DNA from: Gymnogyps californianus
Taxonomy: Eukaryota > Chordata > Aves > Accipitriformes > Cathartidae
Assembly: GCF_018139145.2 (NCBI RefSeq)
Contig: NC_059477.1
Span: forward strand, 44,879,600-44,943,599
Direction of reading: 5' to 3'
Length of the DNA: 64,000 nt
Below, piece by piece: positions 59,039 to 64,000 of the stretch; position 1 is the first letter of the stretch, and the number at the start of each line of letters is the position of its first letter. The notes below the pieces were generated by a model. It was given only the letters and a program-made list of their open reading frames with translations. It was not told where the DNA came from and ran no database searches. Both the position numbers and the translations under genes were made by a program.

Positions 59039-61085
59039 AACATTTTCTCCATCTCTTAGTTTGCTGCCCCTATTTTTTATTTTTTTCCCTTTATTTCGTT
59101 TATCACTGTTGGTGTTTAAATTTTATACATTTATCTCGTTCACTTTTTGTATTTTGCTGTTATTTCTTTTAAATACCTCTTGTCTTTCCTTAGTGACGTT
59201 GTGTTTTAAATTTTCTTTCCAAATGTGTTTTAGTGTGCTGGGTTTTTTTTTTTAGTTTTTCCTTTTATTTCTGTAATTCCCCTTGCTTTCTAAATTTTTC
59301 CACTTTTATCCTGTTCACTGTCTTTATATCGCTGTCTTTTCTTTTAATTTCTTGTGTTTCGATTGTAGTGTCGCTTTTTAAATGTCCTTTCTATATGTTC
59401 GTTCGCTGTCCTTATTTTTTATTTTTTTCGTTCATTTTCCTAATCCCTGTAGCTTGTAATATTTTATGTCTCCTTTTATCAAGTTCACTGTCTGTATTTC
59501 TAAATTTTTTTTTTGTCTCTTGTTATGGCTTAACCCAAGCCAAAATCAGGACATCTGTCTTTTAAACCTTTTAAAATCTTCTTTCTTTGTCTGCGTTTTA
59601 TTTCGGTGTCCTTATTTTTCTATTTTTTTCCTTTATTTTTTTAATCTTTTTTTAAAAATGCTTTTCTATGTCTACTTTTTTCCCATTCACTGTCTTTAGT
59701 TTTTAATTGTTTGCCTTTCCTTAGTTGAATCGCTTTTTTAGATTTTCTTTCTATGCCTACTTTTCTCAAGCTCCCATCCTATTTTTTAATTCTTTGTTGT
59801 CTGTCGTGTAGCCTGTTTGTTTTTAAATTGGCTTAATATATCTCCGTTTTAGTTTGCTTTTTTAATTTTTTCCTTTATTCCTTAATCCTGTCGCTTTTAA
59901 AATGTTCTATGTCTGCTTTTAACCAGTTCCTGTTCTATTTTTTAATTTTTTCCTTGTCTGTATGAACTGCATTGCTTTTTATAAATTTTCTTTCTATGTC
60001 TACTTTTGTCTAGTTCACTGTCCCTATTTTCAATTTTTACTCTCATAATTCTTTTAATTTTGAATTTTTTTTCTAGGTGTACTTTTATCTTGTTTTCTGT
60101 CCCTGTGTTTTAATTTTTTCCTGTTTCCTGTATCCCGTTGCTTTTAATTTTTTTTTCTGTCTACTTTTTATCATGATGTCTCTCCCTGTTTTTTCTTCCT
60201 GTCTGTCCTGTACCCCGTTCCTTTTAAATTTCTTTCCTTGTCTATTTTTATCCAGTTTGCCGTCTTTATTTTTTAATTCATTCTAGTGTGTTCCTGTACC
60301 CACTTTAAAATTGTCTTTCTATGTCTCTATTTAGTTTTTTTTGCTACTGTTTAATTTTTATTATTTAAGACATCTTAACGTCTTCACTTTTGAATTTATG
60401 TTTCTATGTTCACTTATGTATTTTTTCTGTCCCTATTATTTACTTTTTTCCTATCTGTCTTCTACATTGTCACTTGAAAAATGTTCTTTCTATGCCTACT
60501 TCTATCAAGATGCCTAACCCTATTTTTTTAATATTTCCTGTCTGTCCTGTGTCAAGTTGCTTTTAAATTTTTGTTCTCTATCTACTGTTATCCAGTTCGC
60601 TGCCTTTATTTTTTATTGCTTTCTAGCCGTGCTGTACCCTGTCACTTTTTAAATTTTGTTTCTATGTCTTTGTTTATTGAGTTTGATGTTCCTGGGTTTT
60701 TTTATTTATTTCCTTAATCTTGTTGCTTTTTTTTCCCTATGTTTGCTTTTATCTAGTTCTTGTCCCTATTTTTTAATTCTTTCTTGTCTTGTTGGGTACT
60801 CTCTCAATTTTTCAATTTTCTTTTTGTCTCCATTTATTTAGTTTGTTGTCCCTATTTTTAATTTTTTTCTCCTTCAATGCCTTCATTTTTCAATTTGTTT
60901 CTGTGTCACTTTTATGTAGTTATCTGTCCCTACTTTTTAATTTCTTTCTCCTCTGCCTTGTACCGTTTTACTTTTAAAATTTTCTTTCCATGTTTGCTTT
61001 TATCCAGCTGTCTATCCCTATTTTTCAATTCTTTCTTCTTTGTCACATACCCTGTTGCTTGTTAAGTTTTCTTTGTGTCTTGTTT
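59039..61085. repeat. Diverged ~85-bp monomers (right copy)
   Basis: Collinear with 19,691-21,745, with scattered one-base indels. No gene is seen. Confidence 0.83.
59521..59553. mobile_element. 33-bp LTR-end relic (right copy)
   Basis: Identical in structure to 20,176-20,208: it starts TGTTATGGCTTAACCCAAGC and ends ATCAGGACA, with TCTCT and TCTGT flanks. Confidence 0.43.
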
Positions 61086-63457
61086 TTTTCCTTTTCTTTC
61101 GGTTCATTCGAGGCTTTAGAGGGTCTCCTCGGCACGCTTTTATCTCTGGAGCATAATTTGTACCCCTCTCGGTTTGTCAGAACATCTCCTCTTCCTCAGA
61201 GCAGTCTTTTTTCTCCTCTCCTCCATCTCGCTTGACTCCAGTGGGTCAGTGTCTCCCTCACAACATCTGTACTCTGTTCAAATCCCTCCCAAGTACCTTT
61301 CCTGCCTCAAGCCGCCATCTGTCTCTCTGGCCACCTCAGCACCCCTCTTTTTGTCATGATGCTTCCTGCAAGCGTCCTTGCGTTCCACGACCATCCTTTA
61401 GTTCTGCAGCAGGTTTGTATATTTCTTATTCAGACACAACTCTTCCTCGGGCTTTCATTGTACCCCAGAGCACTCTTGCCTTCCCCTCCACCATGTCAGA
61501 TGCCTCTGTTGGGTCCCTGGTCCCCTGGGGACATCTGTACTCTGTTCAGATCCCTTCCTGAATACCTCATTGTGTCAGCATCCTTTGTTTGTCTCTATGT
61601 CCACCGGTCTCCCCACACCCCGGAGCCCTCTCGTTCCCATCACGACGCCTCCAAGACTGTCTTGTGCCCCACGGCACCCCTGGAACTCTGCAGCCCTGTT
61701 TGTATCCTCTTATTCAGACAGAACCCTTCCTCAGGCTTGCTCTGTGCCCAGAGCTCTCTTACCTTGTTCACTGCTTCTAAGATGTCTCTGTTCAGTCACT
61801 CATCCCCTGAGGACATCTGTACATTACTGGGACACCTTCTTGAGTTTTGCATTGTGTCCCAGAGCACCTTCTATCTCTCTTCACTCTCAGCACCCTTCTG
61901 CTGCCGTCATCATGCCTCCTGAGGCCGTCCTTGTGCCCACAGCCCCTCTCTTGGCTCTGCAGCACACTTTGTGCCTTCTCCCTCCCTGAGAACCTTTCCT
62001 GATGCCACCTTTCATCTCCAGGACGCTCTTGTTGTCCTCTATGCTAGCTAGGATACTCTGTTCAGTCCTGGTCCCCTGAGGACATCGGTAGTCTGTTCAA
62101 ATCCCCTCTCGACTTCTTCATCATGTCCTTGAGCTCTTCGGTCTGTCCCTCTCAGAACCCCTCTGCTACTGTCATGATGCCTCCGAGGTCTTACATGTTC
62201 CCTGCAGCAGCCTTTTAGCTCTGTAAGCCCCTTTGGATTTGTTTTGTTGCAATTGCACCTCTCTAAGATCTCGTTCCCAAATAAGAGCATTCTTTTTCTT
62301 CTCCATGCTATCTAAGATGCCTCCCGAGACCTTCCTCGTGCTCCACAGCACTTTGGTAGCACTTTGCCTCCCTTTCAATCTCTCTTATCCCTCCGAGCCT
62401 TTCATGACCCCTCTGCTCCCAGTCACGGTGCCTCCTCAGGCATCTTCTTTGTGTACCACAGCCCTCTTTGAGCTCCATAGCGGACTTTGATCCTCTTGCG
62501 GTCCCTCAGAAACCCGTCCTCGGGTTGTTTGTGCCTCAGAGCGCTCTTATCATCCCTCTGCCATCTAGGGTGCCTCCATTTGGTCCCCAGCCTCCCGACG
62601 ACATCTGTACTCTGTTCAGAACCCCTCCAGACTTCCTCGTTGTGTCCCTGAGCCGCCTTTGCTGTCTTTGGCCCAATCACAACCCCTCTAATGGTGTCAC
62701 GATGCCTATCGATGCCTTTGAGGTTGCCCTTAGCACACTTTTAGCTTTGTAGCAGGCCTCACATCCCTCTCGTTCCCTCAGAGGACTTCCCGAGTCCATA
62801 TCTGTGACCCAGCCCAGTCATTCTGTCCTCTCTTCCCTCTAGCGTGCCTCTATTCGTTCCCTGGCCCTCCGATGACACGGTTACTCGGTTCAGATCCCTT
62901 CTGGATTTAATCGCTGTGTCTCCAATCCTTTTTCTGTCTCTCTGCCTCCCTCGGTCATTTCTTCTCCCGGTCACGATGCCTCCGAGACCTTCCTCGTGCT
63001 CCACATCCACCTTGGAGCACTTTAGGTGAGGCCATCTTTGAGACACAGAACACTCAGTTGTTCTCTATGCTGTCTAGGATTCCTGTGTTCAGTCCCAGCC
63101 ACCCGAGACGGTGTGTCCTCTGCTCGGATGATCATCCAAGTTCCTCCTTGTCATCCCTAAGCCTTCTTTTGTCCGTCGGTCCTCCTCGACAACCCTCTCC
63201 TCAGTCACGGTGCCTCCCGAGACCTTCTCGATCTCCACAGCACTTGTACACTTTGTCTCCCTTTCCGTGTCTCTTGTTCCATCAGAGCCTCCCTCTTTCT
63301 CTGCTATGCAGCACTCTTTATCTTTCTCTCTGCCATCAAGGGTGTCTCCATTTGGTTCTCTCCCAGTCAGTCATCTGTGGTTTTGCCTAGATGCCCTCCT
63401 GAGACTCAAGGCCCTCACTGTGTCTCCAAGACTTCTTTTCTTACCCTGCCCCCTCCT
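61086..63457. repeat. ~270-bp CT-rich tandem repeat (right copy)
   Basis: Collinear with 21,746-24,136, including the final TACCCTGCCCCCTCC next to the LTR. One-base deletions against the left copy are frequent. Confidence 0.85.
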
Positions 63458-64000
63458 TGTGTGGTTTAACCCCAGCGGCAGCTAAGCACCATGCAGCCGC
63501 TCGCTCACTGCCCCCCACGCCTGGGATGGGGAGAGAATCAGGAAAAAACCTCGTGAGTTGAGATAAAGACAGTTTAATAGGACAGAGAGGAATGAAAAAA
63601 ACAATGATAATGATAATAATAATATGACAATAGTAATACTAAAAGAATTAAAACTATACAAAGCAAGTGGTGCACAATGCAATTGCTCACCACTCGTTTT
63701 GACCGATGCCCAGTTAGTTCCTGAGCGCGATCCCCCTCCAGCCGGCTCCCCTAGTTTATATACTGGGCATGATGTCATATGGTATGGAATAGCTCTTTGG
63801 CCAGTTTGGTCAGCTGTCCTGGCTGTGTCCCCTCCCAGCTCTTTGTGCCCTCCAGCCTTCTTGCTGGCTGGGCATGAGAAGCTGAAAAATCCTTGACTTA
63901 GTATAAACACTACTTAGCAACAACTAAAAACATCAGCGTGTTATCAACGTTATTTCCTACTAAATCCAAAACACAGCACTATACAGCTACTAGGAAGAAA
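63458..64000 (-). mobile_element. LTR (right copy), cut by the window end
   Basis: It matches 24,137-24,680 and sits at the same site in the same host repeat. It starts TGTGTGGTTTAACCCCAGCG, missing two bases relative to the left copy. The TATATAAAC and ATTAAA elements are retained. The provirus interior presumably continues beyond the window. Confidence 0.9.

Larger units (their letters stand above)
42714..64000. repeat. Near-identical collinear copy of ~3,330-24,680
   Basis: The order of 4-mer and 7-mer units, the diverged edge, the 33-bp relic, the ~270-bp repeat and the LTR all recur in the same order. Paired landmarks include 4,145/43,521, 9,480/48,829, 13,949/53,295, 18,753/58,099 and 24,137/63,458. 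The offset moves only from about 39,376 to 39,321. Many differences are missing single bases in the right copy, often in homopolymers. Confidence 0.9.

Overview
This is a eukaryotic, very probably avian, repeat-dominated window. The bird assignment rests on the long terminal repeat (LTR) family, whose ends (TGTCGTGGTTTAACC... and ...GAAACCAGGACA) I recall as common in bird genomes, and on an ERV-L-like element without env. I could not check this against a database. No intact protein-coding gene is visible.

Layout. (1) 1-19,690: satellite array with a strongly pyrimidine-rich + strand, built in levels: ~86-bp half-repeat, ~172-bp monomer, 4-monomer (~689 bp) and 7-monomer (~1,203 bp) higher-order units, and in one block a ~2.4-kb alternation of two 7-mer subtypes. 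(2) 19,691-21,745: diverged single ~85-bp repeats, the likely ancestral form. (3) 21,746-24,136 and 31,156-31,850: degenerate ~270-bp CT-rich tandem repeat, split by (4) an ERV-L-like provirus on the minus strand (24,137-31,150). The provirus has two 579-bp LTRs, a 5-bp target-site duplication, a tRNA-Lys-type primer site, broken gag, protease, reverse transcriptase, RNase H and integrase regions, and no env. (5) 31,851-34,628: low-copy sequence with promoter-like and exon-like pieces. (6) 34,629-36,450: a ~1.6-kb C-rich minisatellite (about 42-44 copies of a ~37-bp unit) framed by inverted LTR ends. (7) 36,451-40,497: a second copy of the duplicon around the provirus, with the provirus target site empty. 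(8) 40,498-42,213: low-copy sequence ending in GC-rich sequence that resembles the minisatellite. (9) 42,214-42,713: a gap of exactly 500 N. (10) 42,714-64,000: a collinear near-copy of ~3,330-24,680, down to the same LTR at the same site, with many one-base deletions. It is either a recent large duplication or an assembly-level false duplication.

Order of events suggested by the sequence: 86-bp repeats dimerised to 172 bp and then formed 7-mer and 4-mer units; a local duplication made the 31-34 kb and 37-40 kb copies; the provirus entered only the first copy; the right-hand copy arose later, because it carries the same LTR in the same place. The best candidate for something undescribed is the satellite with its nested higher-order structure. 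Next is the C-rich minisatellite trapped between inverted LTR ends.
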